64,000 nt of DNA from Corynebacterium heidelbergense (GTDB lineage: Bacteria; Actinomycetota; Actinomycetes; Mycobacteriales; Mycobacteriaceae). Both the position numbers and the translations under genes were made by a program. Numbering within the stretch: the stretch's first letter is position 1; the number at the start of each line of letters is the position of its first letter. Location of the stretch: assembly GCF_028609845.1 (NCBI RefSeq), contig NZ_CP063191.1:744001-808000 (forward strand), given 5' to 3'. The notes below the pieces were generated by a model. That model was not told the origin of the DNA, did not search any database, and saw nothing but the letters and a program-made list of their open reading frames with translations. Shown here piece by piece: positions 1 to 9,345 of this stretch.

Positions 1-1
1 G

Positions 2-1153
2 TTGCTTGCCTGCGGGTTCCCCATCGTCCAGGATCATGTGATCAACCGGAGGGATTCCCAGTCGATCCGCTCCGTGGCGGTGCTGTCCATCGCCGGGGAA
101 CCCATGACGGCGGAAGCGATCTTCCGGAGCGCCGGCTCCAGCGTGACCCTCCGAGCCCTGAAGAACGCGCTGAGCGTCAACGACCGCGTTGTGCGGACTG
201 GTGTAGACACCTTCGGCCTGCGGCGGTGGGGACTGGAGGAGTGCACGAAGCTCACCGACATCATCGGGCGGCGCGTGGACGCGGCCGTGGAACAGGCGAG
301 GGCGGACTTGATCAGCGAAGATACCGCCGATGGTGGCCTGCATGCCGGGGGTGCGCAGGACAAGGACAGTGAGACGGACCCCGCGGATCTGCCCACGCCG
401 CGGGTCGGGGTGACCCTCCGCGAACTGCTCGCGGAGTTGCCGGAAAAGTTCGGCGTGGCACCCAGCTCCATCAAGGCCTACGCCGCAACCGGGGAGTTCG
501 AGATCATCGACGGCACCGTCTACCGCCGCGAGAATCCTCAGGTCAACGACGCAGAACCGGAAGAGTCCTCCGGGCTATACCGCCGCGACGGTCAGTGGCA
601 GTTGCTCGCCACCATCACTGCGGATCATTTGCGGGGTTCCGGGTTCGGCGTCCCGGCGGGCATGCCCTGCCTCTGGGCGGTTGAGTTCGGGCAGACGATC
701 ACCCTGCCCAGCCGCCTCGGGGATCAGCCCATGACGTGGGGCATGCTGGCGCAGTCTGGCAGCATCCGGCGCTTCTGTGAGGACATGGAGCTGCGCGTTG
801 GGGATCGGGTGTGGATCAGCGACAACAACGGTCAGCGCTTCGAGGTGGAACCGGCGCCGCCGCTGCGGGAGCACACGGGCCTGGCCGCAGTGGCTGCGGC
901 GATGGGCATTGATCCCGAGCAGGTGGGCACCCACCCACAGGAAGATGGGGAGAATCCACAAAAGCACGCTACCCACCCACAAGCAGACGGGGCCGAGGCG
1001 GAGGCCCGCCTGGAGGGCCTCATCGCCGAGGCCCTCGGCTTTCCCGCGACCGCCCCGCGCCGGAAGGTCTTGGCCCGGTTGCGCCATCGGCGGGAAAACC
1101 GCTTGGTGGAGATCCTCGAGGGGCTGTGGCTGCCGAGGCGCACGGAGGACTAG
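2..1153 (+). CDS. C-terminal part of a winged-helix (HARE-HTH / sigma-like) DNA-binding protein
   Basis: The reading frame is open at the left edge, so only the C-terminal part (up to 383 residues) is visible. Near residues 25-80 it has the pattern of a HARE-HTH type winged helix: a short helix, then RALKNALSVNDRVVR, then a Phe-Gly-Leu-Arg-Arg-Trp-Gly ending. Around residues 135-180 a second helix-turn-helix-like unit begins with GVTLRELLAELPEKFGV. This layout is familiar from actinobacterial proteins annotated as sigma-factor-like helix-turn-helix proteins. Near residue 310 there is a short imperfect THPQxDG repeat, then a helical, Arg-rich tail. It probably binds DNA, but the target is unknown. 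The next gene converges on it with a 37-base gap. The family call is an inference from pattern and the start lies outside the window. Confidence 0.6.
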   Translation: MLACGFPIVQDHVINRRDSQSIRSVAVLSIAGEPMTAEAIFRSAGSSVTLRALKNALSVNDRVVRTGVDTFGLRRWGLEECTKLTDIIGRRVDAAVEQARADLISEDTADGGLHAGGAQDKDSETDPADLPTPRVGVTLRELLAELPEKFGVAPSSIKAYAATGEFEIIDGTVYRRENPQVNDAEPEESSGLYRRDGQWQLLATITADHLRGSGFGVPAGMPCLWAVEFGQTITLPSRLGDQPMTWGMLAQSGSIRRFCEDMELRVGDRVWISDNNGQRFEVEPAPPLREHTGLAAVAAAMGIDPEQVGTHPQEDGENPQKHATHPQADGAEAEARLEGLIAEALGFPATAPRRKVLARLRHRRENRLVEILEGLWLPRRTED

Positions 1154-1190
1154 GCCCCGAACTGCCGAAGCCCCGCCGGGCTTAGCGCTG

Positions 1191-3020
1191 CTAGATCTCG
1201 GCCGAGCGCTGCCGGATCACCGCCGAGCGCAACCGGTTGACCGCCGCGGCGATGTCCTGCCGGCGCGGCAGCGCCAAACGGCCGGGATGCCCCCGGTGTG
1301 GGGACAGCGCTTCCACACCGCCGCGTTCCATCTTCGTGAACAGGTGATCTACCAGCTCGGGTAGCGTCGCCCGGCCATCAGCGGCACCGTCGATTCGGGC
1401 CAAGGCCGCGGCGATCGCCCTGGTCTGGGACACGTCCACTAGCTGCTTCACGGCACCCAGATCCAAGAACACGTCGCCCACCCGGATCGTGTCCAGCCCC
1501 TTGGCCTGCGGCGGCTTTGGTCCCCGTGGACCTCGTGGACCTCGCGAATCTCCATTCCCGCGCGATCCTTGCCTCTCCCGGTCCCCATGCGATCCCCGTG
1601 AATCTCCGCCCTGCCCCTGCCCCGTGCCAAGCCCCACCACAACCCGCGCCCCAGCGCCGTGACCCCCACTCCCGCCACCCGGGATGGGATGGGAGCACGC
1701 GGCTACCGCGGATGGGTCGGCCAAGTCTCGGGCAGCGGAGGTCACGTCCACCGGCTGGTACGCGTCGAGCTGGATGACGGTATCGGCGGCGTCGATAAAA
1801 GCCCCAGAACCCCCGGCGACCAGTACGGTCGAAACCCCATGGTCCTCCCACAACCCCCGGACGTGGTCGATGAGCGGGGTGATCGGTTCCTTGGTACTCG
1901 GCACCAACCGCCGCATCCGCTCGTCGCGGATCATGAAGTTTGTCGCGGAGGTGTCCTCGTCGATGAGCAATGTCCTGGCGCCCGCCTCCAGCGCCTCGAT
2001 CAACCCGGCGGCCTGTGATGTGGAACCGGAGGCATTCGTCGTACGGAACTCACGCGTGTCCGCCCCCGACGGCAGATCCCGGATAAAAGGGGACACGTCC
2101 ACGTTCGTCACCGCCCGCCCATCCTCGGCCCGCAGGCTCACAGCGGTGGGGTCCGCGATCGCGAATTCGCGCCCATCGCCCCGGACGTGGTCATACACCC
2201 CCAGCTCCAGGGCCCGCAGGACCGTGGACTTACCGTGATAACCACCGCCGACGATGAGGGTAACGCCCGCGGGAATTCCCATGCCCGTCACCGTGCGGCC
2301 GGAGGGCAGGTCGAAGCTGGCCCGCAGGCTCTCCGGTGCGGCGAAGGGCACCGCGTTGTCCAGCGGCAGGTCGCTATTGCCGGCCGCCCGGGGCAACACG
2401 GCGCCGTCGGCGATGAAGCCCACCAGCCCGCGCCCGGGGAGCTGTTCACGCAGGGCATTCTGGTCCCTGGCGAGGTCCAGGTGTGGTTGTATTGCGGACG
2501 CCAATTCCCCCGGCGTCTCCTGGAGCATCAGCGCATCGTCCACGACGTCCGGCAAAGCTTCCGTGAGAAGGCGCCGGGCTGCGTGCCCCATGATGCGTCG
2601 ACCCCGCGCGGGCAGGGCGGCTTCTAAGCGCAGGCGAAGGACGGGGGAGGGTCCGCTCAGGTCGCGGACCACGCTGGCGCGCTCGAGAACCTGCTGGCCG
2701 GGCGCGTCGATGCTGAGGTGCCCGTCGGCCTTGCCGCCGGACTTGGCACCGTGGCGGGCGATGGCGGCGGACAGGTATCGCGCGAGTTGGTCGGTGGTGG
2801 CGCGCGCGGAGGTGGCGTTTGCAAAGAAATTATCCGGAAGCCCCACCATCTCTAGTGGGACAATGACCTGGATGAGGGACGGCGGGGCAAAAAGATCCGA
2901 TTGGACCTTGTCGACGGATAAGCGGAGGTCATCGTCGAGCTGGTGCAGGCCCGATAGGCGCTTGTAGGCGCCGTAGCTGGCACCGTCGAGCTGAGCAAGG
3001 GTAGAGGCGAGGGAAGTCAT
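1191..3020 (-). CDS. ABC-class P-loop ATPase (PF09818-type), uncharacterised
   Basis: A 609-residue protein of the predicted ABC-class ATPase family once called DUF2791. It has an N-terminal alpha/beta region, then a Walker A loop GGGYHGKST near residue 260, an ABC-signature-like ASGSTSQAAG segment, and a Walker B TLLIDEDTS. VLVAGGSGAF follows in the switch region. There are no membrane segments, so this is a cytosolic ATPase and not a transporter. The family's biochemical role is not established. Between the ATPase core and the conserved C-terminal helices lies a Gly/Arg/Ser-rich, collagen-like stretch of about 60 residues (roughly bases 1500-1690) with Gly-Pro-Arg triplets; it looks like a disordered insertion. 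The start is 11 bases after the stop of the PemK-like gene, so the two are likely one transcript. Confidence 0.8.
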   Translation of the reverse strand: MTSLASTLAQLDGASYGAYKRLSGLHQLDDDLRLSVDKVQSDLFAPPSLIQVIVPLEMVGLPDNFFANATSARATTDQLARYLSAAIARHGAKSGGKADGHLSIDAPGQQVLERASVVRDLSGPSPVLRLRLEAALPARGRRIMGHAARRLLTEALPDVVDDALMLQETPGELASAIQPHLDLARDQNALREQLPGRGLVGFIADGAVLPRAAGNSDLPLDNAVPFAAPESLRASFDLPSGRTVTGMGIPAGVTLIVGGGYHGKSTVLRALELGVYDHVRGDGREFAIADPTAVSLRAEDGRAVTNVDVSPFIRDLPSGADTREFRTTNASGSTSQAAGLIEALEAGARTLLIDEDTSATNFMIRDERMRRLVPSTKEPITPLIDHVRGLWEDHGVSTVLVAGGSGAFIDAADTVIQLDAYQPVDVTSAARDLADPSAVAACSHPIPGGGSGGHGAGARVVVGLGTGQGQGGDSRGSHGDRERQGSRGNGDSRGPRGPRGPKPPQAKGLDTIRVGDVFLDLGAVKQLVDVSQTRAIAAALARIDGAADGRATLPELVDHLFTKMERGGVEALSPHRGHPGRLALPRRQDIAAAVNRLRSAVIRQRSAEI

Positions 3021-3031
3021 CGCCGGTCATG

Positions 3032-3604
3032 CTAGCGCCATCCGTAGTCGTTGCGCAGACGCGCCGAGATCCGGTCGAAGCGACGCTCCGGCATGGAGAC
3101 CCCACGCCGCAGGATCTGCGATTCCGGCACCTCGATGAGCTTATCCAGGCGGATCCAACTTTCCCCGCCGCGGTTTTCCCACGGGCCGGAGCCAATGGGC
3201 AGCCAGTTGTCCTCGCTGAGGTGGTCTTTGTTCTCACTGATGAGCAACGTGAGCAGGGTGTGGCCATTGCGACCGATGATGAGGACCGCCCGGCTTTCCA
3301 TCTCCCCTCCGCGCCGAGGGCGGATATCCACCCACACCACTTCCCCCGGGTCCGCCTGCCCATCCATGTCGGGGGCATACATCACCGAGCGGGCATGATT
3401 GGCCGTGGGGGTTTTCACCGTCGTATCCGTCTGGAGCTGCGCGGCGAATGGCTGAGTGTTGAGGCCTAGCTGGGAGTTGAGCTTGTCCAGGCCCTCCGAC
3501 AGACTGCCGCGGTGGCTGAAGTACCTGTGGATGAAGCGCGACCACGGGTTCTCCTCCGGGCGCGCGGGATCCTCGGGGCGGGGAGATGAGGCGGCCTCGG
3601 ACAT
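3032..3604 (-). CDS. PemK/MazF-like domain protein next to lepA
   Basis: A protein of 190 residues if it starts at ATG 3604, which has an AGGGTGGA-like site just upstream; a GTG at 3640 would add 12 residues. The C-terminal half has the PemK/MazF fold pattern: GEVVWVDIRP, then ESRAVLIIGRN, then a long strand-rich region ending in DRISARLRNDYG. The first 90 residues are polar and probably disordered. MazF relatives are sequence-specific endoribonucleases, but this gene has no antitoxin partner. A single-copy PemK-like gene beside lepA is, as remembered, conserved in mycobacteria (near Rv2404c), which suggests a housekeeping role rather than an addiction module. It is divergent from lepA with about 170 bases between them and leads into the ABC-class ATPase. 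Confidence 0.75.
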   Translation of the reverse strand: MSEAASSPRPEDPARPEENPWSRFIHRYFSHRGSLSEGLDKLNSQLGLNTQPFAAQLQTDTTVKTPTANHARSVMYAPDMDGQADPGEVVWVDIRPRRGGEMESRAVLIIGRNGHTLLTLLISENKDHLSEDNWLPIGSGPWENRGGESWIRLDKLIEVPESQILRRGVSMPERRFDRISARLRNDYGWR

Positions 3605-3777
3605 AGTTTCCACCCTATCGCCGTGTTGGGCGGGCGTCACCTGGTTGCTAACGCTTCGCTAGCGCGGTCGGCTGGCACGGCAGCCGGGGGGCGCTGCGTT
3701 GGCGCGGCGGTCGGTAGGGGGTTGACGGGTGTGGCGATAGTAAGGTTTGAACGAGTTACCCACCAGGAGGACCAAGC

Positions 3778-5631
3778 ATGGCAAAAGCGCAGGAGAACTA
3801 CGCGACTACGACGTTTACCGACCCGTCGCGCATTCGAAACTTCTGCATCATTGCCCACATCGATCATGGTAAGTCCACCCTTGCCGACCGTATCCTCGGT
3901 CTGTCTGGGGTGGTGGATGACCGCGATATGCGCGCCCAGTACCTGGACAACATGGATATCGAGCGGGAGCGTGGGATCACCATCAAGGCTCAGAACGTCC
4001 GCCTGCCGTGGGTGCCGCGTTCTGGGGAGCATGCCGGGCAAGAGCTCGTGCTGCACCTCATTGACACCCCCGGGCACGTGGACTTCACCTATGAGGTCTC
4101 CCGCGCCCTGGATGCCTGCGAGGGGGCTATCTTGCTTGTGGACGCCGCCCAGGGGATTGAGGCCCAGACACTAGCCAACCTGTACCTGGCCATGGAAAAC
4201 GACCTGGAGATCATTCCGGTCCTCAACAAGATTGACCTCCCGGCGGCGGATCCGGACAAGTACTCCCTAGAGCTGGCGCACATCATCGGCTGCGAGCCGG
4301 AAGAAGTCCTGCGGGTTTCCGGCAAGACGGGGGAGGGGGTGGAGGCGCTTCTGGATCGGGTGTGTGAGTTGGTTCCCCCGCCTAGTGGGGACGCCAATGC
4401 CCCCGCGCGCGCCATGATCTTCGACTCGGTGTACGACATCTACCGGGGAGTGGTCACCTACGTCCGCATGATGGACGGCCGCCTGGAGGCGCGCCAGAAG
4501 ATCAAAATGATGAGCACCGGCGCGACCCACGAGACCCTGGAGATCGGGGTAGTCTCGCCGGAGCCGGTGAAGACAAAGGGCCTGGGCGTGGGTGAGGTTG
4601 GCTACATCATCACCGGCGTGAAGGACGTGCGGCAATCGAAGGTGGGGGACACGATCACGTGGGCCGTTCACGGAGCGGAGCAAGCGCTGAAGGGGTACGA
4701 GGAGCCGACCCCCATGGTTTACTCCGGGCTATTCCCCATCTCCGCGAACCAGTACCCGGACTTGCGAGAGGCCATCGAGAAGCTGCAGCTCAACGATGCC
4801 TCGCTGACCTTCGAACCGGAGACGTCCGTGGCCCTGGGCTTTGGCTTCCGGTGCGGGTTCCTGGGGCTGTTGCACATGGAGATCACCCGCACGCGCTTAG
4901 AGCGGGAGTTTGGGTTGGACCTTATCTCCACGGCACCCAGCGTGGTCTACCGCGTGGTCAGTGAGGACGGCAGTGAGCAGTTTGTGCGAAACCCCAGCGA
5001 CTGGCCGGGCGGGAAGCTGCGTGAAGTCTACGAGCCAATGGTCAACATGACCATCATCGTGCCCGAAGAGTTCCTCGGCGGGACGATGGAGCTGTGCCAA
5101 TCTAAGCGCGGCCAGATGAAGAACATGGACTTCCTTTCCCAGGATCGCGTGGAATTGCGCTATCTCATGCCCCTAGGCGAAATAATTTTTGACTTTTTCG
5201 ACATGTTGAAGTCCCGGACTAGGGGCTACGCCTCCCTAAACTACGAGGACGCCGGGGAGCAGCTTGCAGACCTGGTCAAGGTGGATATCCTGCTTCAGGG
5301 GGACCCGGTGGATGCCTTCAGCGCTATCGTCCACCGCGACAATGCCCAGTGGTACGGCAACAAAATGACGGTGAAGCTCAAGGAGCTCATCCCGCGCCAG
5401 CAGTTCGAGGTGCCCGTCCAAGCGGCTATCGGGGCAAAGATCATCGCGCGCGAAAACATCCGAGCGCTGCGCAAGGATGTGCTGGCCAAGTGCTACGGCG
5501 GCGACGTGTCCCGGAAGCGCAAACTGCTGGAGAAACAGAAGGAGGGCAAAAAGCGCATGAAGTCCATCGGCTCCGTGTCCGTGCCCCAGGAAGCCTTTGT
5601 GGCCGCGCTGTCCACGGACGAGGGGAAATAA
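3778..5631 (+). CDS. lepA: Elongation factor 4 (back-translocating GTPase LepA)
   Basis: Full-length EF-4 of 617 residues. The G domain starts near residue 23: the P loop AHIDHGKST, the switch region [24 protein letters not shown] and [10 protein letters not shown] are all present. The elongation-factor domains follow, and the LepA-specific C-terminal domain ends in [22 protein letters not shown]-4 binds the ribosome and promotes back-translocation or initiation quality control under stress. ATG 3778 is preceded by AGGAGG six bases upstream. The gene stands alone, divergent from the PemK-like gene and convergent with mntH. Confidence 0.98.
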   Translation: MAKAQENYATTTFTDPSRIRNFCIIAHIDHGKSTLADRILGLSGVVDDRDMRAQYLDNMDIERERGITIKAQNVRLPWVPRSGEHAGQELVLHLIDTPGHVDFTYEVSRALDACEGAILLVDAAQGIEAQTLANLYLAMENDLEIIPVLNKIDLPAADPDKYSLELAHIIGCEPEEVLRVSGKTGEGVEALLDRVCELVPPPSGDANAPARAMIFDSVYDIYRGVVTYVRMMDGRLEARQKIKMMSTGATHETLEIGVVSPEPVKTKGLGVGEVGYIITGVKDVRQSKVGDTITWAVHGAEQALKGYEEPTPMVYSGLFPISANQYPDLREAIEKLQLNDASLTFEPETSVALGFGFRCGFLGLLHMEITRTRLEREFGLDLISTAPSVVYRVVSEDGSEQFVRNPSDWPGGKLREVYEPMVNMTIIVPEEFLGGTMELCQSKRGQMKNMDFLSQDRVELRYLMPLGEIIFDFFDMLKSRTRGYASLNYEDAGEQLADLVKVDILLQGDPVDAFSAIVHRDNAQWYGNKMTVKLKELIPRQQFEVPVQAAIGAKIIARENIRALRKDVLAKCYGGDVSRKRKLLEKQKEGKKRMKSIGSVSVPQEAFVAALSTDEGK

Positions 5632-5696
5632 CGGTGCCCTCGGCTGGGTGGCCGGTATTGCCCTAGTTGTGTAAGTGGCGCTGTCCGCTCAGGAGG

Positions 5697-6926
5697 TTAG
5701 GCCTCACCGAGTGCGGTCAGCACCACGAGGGCTACGTTGAGTAGCACGATGACGCCGCAGGAGACCCAGGCGATGGAGCGGATGAGCGGGGAGTTAACCA
5801 ATCGGCCCATAATCGTGGGGGAGGAGGTCGCCCGAACAAGCGGGACGGCTGCGAAGGGAATGCCGAGGCTCAAGGCCACCTGGCTCATCACCAAAGCCCA
5901 CGTCGGTTCCACCCCCAGGAAAAGGATGATGATTGCCGGTGCCAGGGTCACCAAGCGTTGCGCCCACACGGGGATCTTGATGCGCAGCAGGTCCCGCGTT
6001 ACCGAAGATCCGGCATAGGCCCCCACGGAGGCCGAGGCCAGCCCGGACGCCAACAAACCCACGGCGAAGATGGTGGCCACCATGCCCCCGAGGCCAGAAG
6101 CGATGGCAGCGTGGGCCCCTTCGATGGTGTCCGTGTTCTCGGCCCCGCTCAAGGACGCGGCGGCGAGGAGCAGCATGGCGACGTTGACGGAACCGGCGAG
6201 TGCGAGGGCGAGGACCACGTCCAGGCGAGTGGCCCGCAGCAGTTGCTTGCGGCGTTCGTGCTCGTCCGATCCGCCGAAGCGGTCGTTGATGAGGCTGGAG
6301 TGCATATAGATCGCATGGGGCATGATCGTTGCGCCCAGCATGGAAGTGGCCAAGAGCAGGGAGTCCGTTCCGGCAAGCCGGGGCAGCAATCCGCCGATCA
6401 TCTGCGTGGGGGAGAACCCGGAGAAGAACAGGCCGGTGACGAATCCGATCGTGATGACCGCGAGAAAGGCCATGATGATGCGTTCGAAGGTCCGCTGGCC
6501 CCCGTGCTGCTGTGATTGCAGTACGGCCATGGAGATCGCCCCGATGATGATGCCGCCGAGAGGCAGCGGAACCCCGAACAGCAGTTTGAGGGCGATCGCC
6601 CCACCAATGACCTCCGCAATATCCGTGGCCATTGCGATGAACTGTGCCTGCATCCAATAGGCGGTGGTGGTCTTCGGCCCCATCCGGTCCGCCGCGACGG
6701 AGGCCAGGGATCGCCCGGTGGCAATGCCGAGTTTCGCCGAGAGGTACTGGAAAAGCACCGCCATGACGTTCGCGAGGATCAGCACCCACACCAGGAGGTA
6801 GCCGTAGCGAGCTCCGGCAGTCAGATTGGCGGCTACGTTGCCGGGGTCTACGTAGGCGATAGCGGCAACGAAGGCAGGTCCCAGCAGTCGCCACAGGCCA
6901 GGGGCCCTTTCGGAGCCCGGCGTCAT
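5697..6926 (-). CDS. mntH: NRAMP-family Mn(II)/Fe(II):H+ symporter
   Basis: About 409 residues with roughly eleven hydrophobic segments. It carries the two diagnostic NRAMP motifs: AYVDPGNVAANL in the first membrane helix and ATIMPHAIYMHS in the sixth, whose Asp, Asn and Met residues bind the metal in characterised members. It imports Mn(II), and possibly Fe(II), across the cytoplasmic membrane. The frame stays open upstream to 7112, with GTG codons near 6998, but ATG 6926 is preferred. It gives the usual family length, has a GGGGGG run just upstream, and leaves the palindrome at 6967-6984 outside the coding region. The gene converges on lepA. Confidence 0.92.
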   Translation of the reverse strand: MTPGSERAPGLWRLLGPAFVAAIAYVDPGNVAANLTAGARYGYLLVWVLILANVMAVLFQYLSAKLGIATGRSLASVAADRMGPKTTTAYWMQAQFIAMATDIAEVIGGAIALKLLFGVPLPLGGIIIGAISMAVLQSQQHGGQRTFERIIMAFLAVITIGFVTGLFFSGFSPTQMIGGLLPRLAGTDSLLLATSMLGATIMPHAIYMHSSLINDRFGGSDEHERRKQLLRATRLDVVLALALAGSVNVAMLLLAAASLSGAENTDTIEGAHAAIASGLGGMVATIFAVGLLASGLASASVGAYAGSSVTRDLLRIKIPVWAQRLVTLAPAIIILFLGVEPTWALVMSQVALSLGIPFAAVPLVRATSSPTIMGRLVNSPLIRSIAWVSCGVIVLLNVALVVLTALGEA

Positions 6927-6966
6927 CGGCCCCCCGGTAGTCGGGGTTCGCTTGGCCCTACGAAAG

Positions 6967-6984
6967 AGTTCAATATCACGAACA
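6967..6984. promoter_or_regulatory. Candidate MntR operator upstream of mntH
   Basis: An interrupted palindrome, AGTTCAATATCACGAACA, sits 41 bases upstream of the chosen mntH start. On the minus strand it reads TGTTC, eight bases, then GAAC. From memory, this matches both arms of the 18-base MntR site described for C. glutamicum (TGTTC...GAACA). Its position before a manganese transporter gene is what a Mn-dependent repressor site would show. The assignment relies on a remembered consensus. Confidence 0.5.
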
Positions 6985-7095
6985 TTCACGTTGTGCACCT
7001 TACGCCGTACCGAGGAAAGTTGGCCAGCCCGACCCCAGCAACCCGGCGACCAGTCTCCGCGCACCCGTTCATCGGGCCACTGCGCCCGGGCAGGC

Positions 7096-7845
7096 TCACA
7101 CCGCCCGGCCACGCCCCAGCGCCCGTACCCCCCGCTGCACCCGCTGCTGTCCTAAATCCATTCCGGCACCCGCCTGGACCCCGGCCTGGTAGCTGAACGG
7201 ATCAAAAGTCCGGGGTCTGCCCTGGCTGAGGTCCGTTTTCAAGCCAGGGAACTTCTCCCGCGCTGCTGCATAGGCTTGCTTGCGATCATCTTGGAGCGCC
7301 ACAACCCCCCGGGCCGCGCTAGTTTGGGATTCAAATTGCGGGGCGTGCTTCATCTCAATGGCCTCCAGGCGAGAGCCAACGCTATGGATGAACCCCCGCA
7401 TCCAGGAACGCTTCTGAGTTTGCGGGCTGGTGTGCGCAAACCCGCACGTGGGTGGAGCTTTGCTTGCTCCGACAATCATGTGCCCACTCAGCAGAGTGTG
7501 GAGCATCATCACACGCTCGATGTGATGGTCTCGGCCAAATACGAAGGCTTGATGCACCTTCGTACTGCGCCGCAGTTTCAACCGGACGACCTGGCAATGC
7601 AACGCGTGAGCCAGGGTGTTGAGCAGCTCAAACTGCATGTCGGTGTATGTGCCCGCGAAGTTCACCTGTTGGTCTGCGGTGTGGCTAGTTTTGTCCTCCG
7701 CCGCCTCGCGGGAGGCCTCCACTCCGTACTGGGCCATGAGCTCGAACGCTTTATCGCGAAAGGAGTCACCCTCGGGGGTACCCTCTCGGTCCGCCGCCTG
7801 CCGCAGCAGCTTTTCTACTTTGTCCTGCACCTGCGTCAGCTTCAT
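7096..7845 (-). CDS. DUF2786-domain protein
   Basis: About 249 residues from ATG 7845 (a GTG at 7911 would extend it by 22). Residues 1-40 form the DUF2786 helix pair: KVEKLLRQAADREGTPEG, then AFELMAQYGVE, the usual Glu-Gly-x2-Phe-x2-Lys-Ala layout. The middle has a His-rich strand (FGRDHHIERVMMLHTLL) and a Cys, and the tail is basic. DUF2786 proteins are common in actinobacteria and some phages; their function is unknown. The gene lies downstream of the anti-sigma gene on the same strand. A decayed second copy lies at about 10865-11160, on the far side of the sigma/sortase cassette. Confidence 0.7.
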   Translation of the reverse strand: MKLTQVQDKVEKLLRQAADREGTPEGDSFRDKAFELMAQYGVEASREAAEDKTSHTADQQVNFAGTYTDMQFELLNTLAHALHCQVVRLKLRRSTKVHQAFVFGRDHHIERVMMLHTLLSGHMIVGASKAPPTCGFAHTSPQTQKRSWMRGFIHSVGSRLEAIEMKHAPQFESQTSAARGVVALQDDRKQAYAAAREKFPGLKTDLSQGRPRTFDPFSYQAGVQAGAGMDLGQQRVQRGVRALGRGRAV

Positions 7846-7983
7846 ATCTGAATAATCCCTCAACGTGTCGGCCGTTGTGTGAGGGACAGTAGCATTTCCG
7901 CCACTGACCACCCTCGTGCCCTAGAATTACACAGACCGCGACGCACTACACCGTAAAGATCCAGGGGTGACTTACACTAACAC

Positions 7984-8757
7984 TCACCTGATGGCCGCCC
8001 GGGCGATAGAGTGGCCGGAATGGAGTGGATCTCCGTCAAGAGTCTCATTTGAGACATCAACCACGGTGTAACCGCTTTCCAGGACAGAGTCGGTCACAGG
8101 CAATGACGTCCCCGAGGTCTGGTTAAGCAAACCGAGGGATATCATGCGTTGACCATCCTTGTTGAGCAACCACACTTCGATTTCCTGATCCTTGGGAGTG
8201 CTAACGCCAGGCATCTGTACAAGAATATGCTGCGTCGAGTCTGTCTCGCTCTTGATCAACTCCACGGAACCAACGCTATTTTTCCCATCGAGGCTTTCGA
8301 GTTCTGCAGAAGACAAAACCACCTCGGGTGGGATCGTCGTTTCACTCCGGTGAAACGAGGGAACAAAAGCGTAGAGAATTAATAGGCAAGCGGCGGCACT
8401 CATAGCAACAGTGAGCCTACCAAGATGGGCGAATCCCAGAAAGTTTTTTTTGAAAACACCTTCCCGATTGCCAGACCAGGGGAGCGACAGACTGCGGATC
8501 TTGGGGCTGCGATCGAAACGTGATCTCGTAGTTTCATCAAGACAGCTGACGCCTGCATTATCCAGTGTGTATCCCTCGGACGAAAGCTGGGCGCCAGCGT
8601 TACGGATGTGAGTGCAAAATGAAACTAAGTTTGCGCAGTCCGGACAATTCTCGAGGTGGGATGCTTCCGCATTTGTAAAACTGTTCCTGCCGCCTGTTGT
8701 TAGGCGATCAAGAATGTCATCGGATGTGAGATGGCCACCGCTGTTACTTTCGTTCAA
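7984..8757 (-). CDS. RskA-like anti-sigma factor, membrane-anchored
   Basis: 257 residues. The N-terminal cytosolic part has a zinc-anti-sigma-like HLENCPDCANL motif (His-x3-Cys-x2-Cys) near residues 35-45. A single membrane segment, LTVAMSAAACLLILYAFV, lies near residues 113-130. The extracytoplasmic part contains IEVWLLNKDGQ and LGLLNQ, as in the anti-sigma-K (RskA) domain. It is expected to hold the partner sigma factor inactive at the membrane until regulated proteolysis. It starts at a TTG inside the last codons of the sigma gene (14-base overlap), so the pair is translationally coupled. Base composition is visibly more A+T-rich than in the flanking housekeeping genes, which suggests transfer. 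Confidence 0.85.
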   Translation of the reverse strand: MNESNSGGHLTSDDILDRLTTGGRNSFTNAEASHLENCPDCANLVSFCTHIRNAGAQLSSEGYTLDNAGVSCLDETTRSRFDRSPKIRSLSLPWSGNREGVFKKNFLGFAHLGRLTVAMSAAACLLILYAFVPSFHRSETTIPPEVVLSSAELESLDGKNSVGSVELIKSETDSTQHILVQMPGVSTPKDQEIEVWLLNKDGQRMISLGLLNQTSGTSLPVTDSVLESGYTVVDVSNETLDGDPLHSGHSIARAAIR

Positions 8758-9340
8758 GGATATCGGCCAATCTGCTTCTCAGGAGTGGTATGGTGCGCCT
8801 GATATGGCTTTTGACCGTCCCCAGGGGGACATTCAGGCGCTCGGATATTTTCTGGCTAGATAGCCCCTCAACTAGAGATAGCCACATTATTGCCGATCGG
8901 GGTTGACCTAGAGAAGAAAGTTCATTGACAAGAGTCATTCTCAATGCCACATCGAATGTTTCTGATAATGCGCTTTGAGTGGCCTCTTCGATGCTCTTGT
9001 CGAAAATTAGCTTAGACCTATAGCGAAGTTTCCGAACGTCGGCGATGGTGTTTTTCAGGATTCCCACTAGCCAACCCGGCAGAGATGAGTCGGTAACCTT
9101 GAGGGTGTGCCGAGAACGCCATGCACCGAAGAAGGTCAGCTGCACAGCTTCTTCGGCGTCTTCCTTCGACCCTAGAGCGCGGTATGCGATGTTGTAGAGC
9201 AGGGAATGCCAAAGGTCGTGTGCCTCTCGGAGACCGCGTTCATCTCCGGCACTAATTTTCTTCGCGATAGAAAGCCGCTTTTCGGCGTCTCCATCATCCT
9301 TATATCTGCTGGATCTATGCATAGTGACGCTGCGCGTCAA
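8744..9340 (-). CDS. ECF-type RNA polymerase sigma factor
   Basis: 198 residues from TTG 9340, or 192 from ATG 9322; AGAGGA sits directly before the TTG, so the start is uncertain. Region 2 is the helix YNIAYRALGSKEDAEEAVQ followed by TFFGAWRSR. Region 4 is SAIMWLSLVEGLSSQKIS plus LNVPLGTVKSHIRR, a clear sigma-70 region 4 helix-turn-helix. It directs RNA polymerase to a small regulon, probably including its own operon and the surface protein upstream. The sortase stop lies five bases before the TTG and the anti-sigma gene overlaps the 3-prime end. Like the anti-sigma gene it is relatively A+T-rich. Confidence 0.92.
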   Translation of the reverse strand: MTRSVTMHRSSRYKDDGDAEKRLSIAKKISAGDERGLREAHDLWHSLLYNIAYRALGSKEDAEEAVQLTFFGAWRSRHTLKVTDSSLPGWLVGILKNTIADVRKLRYRSKLIFDKSIEEATQSALSETFDVALRMTLVNELSSLGQPRSAIMWLSLVEGLSSQKISERLNVPLGTVKSHIRRTIPLLRSRLADILERK

Positions 9341-9345
9341 TCCTC

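Noticed and set aside
832..1143. Minus-strand frames opposite the first gene
   Set aside because: They are mirror frames of a G+C-rich coding region with no start signals.
3032..3604. Toxin-antitoxin module
   Set aside because: Only the PemK-like half is present. No small antitoxin gene lies upstream, and the location beside lepA looks conserved.
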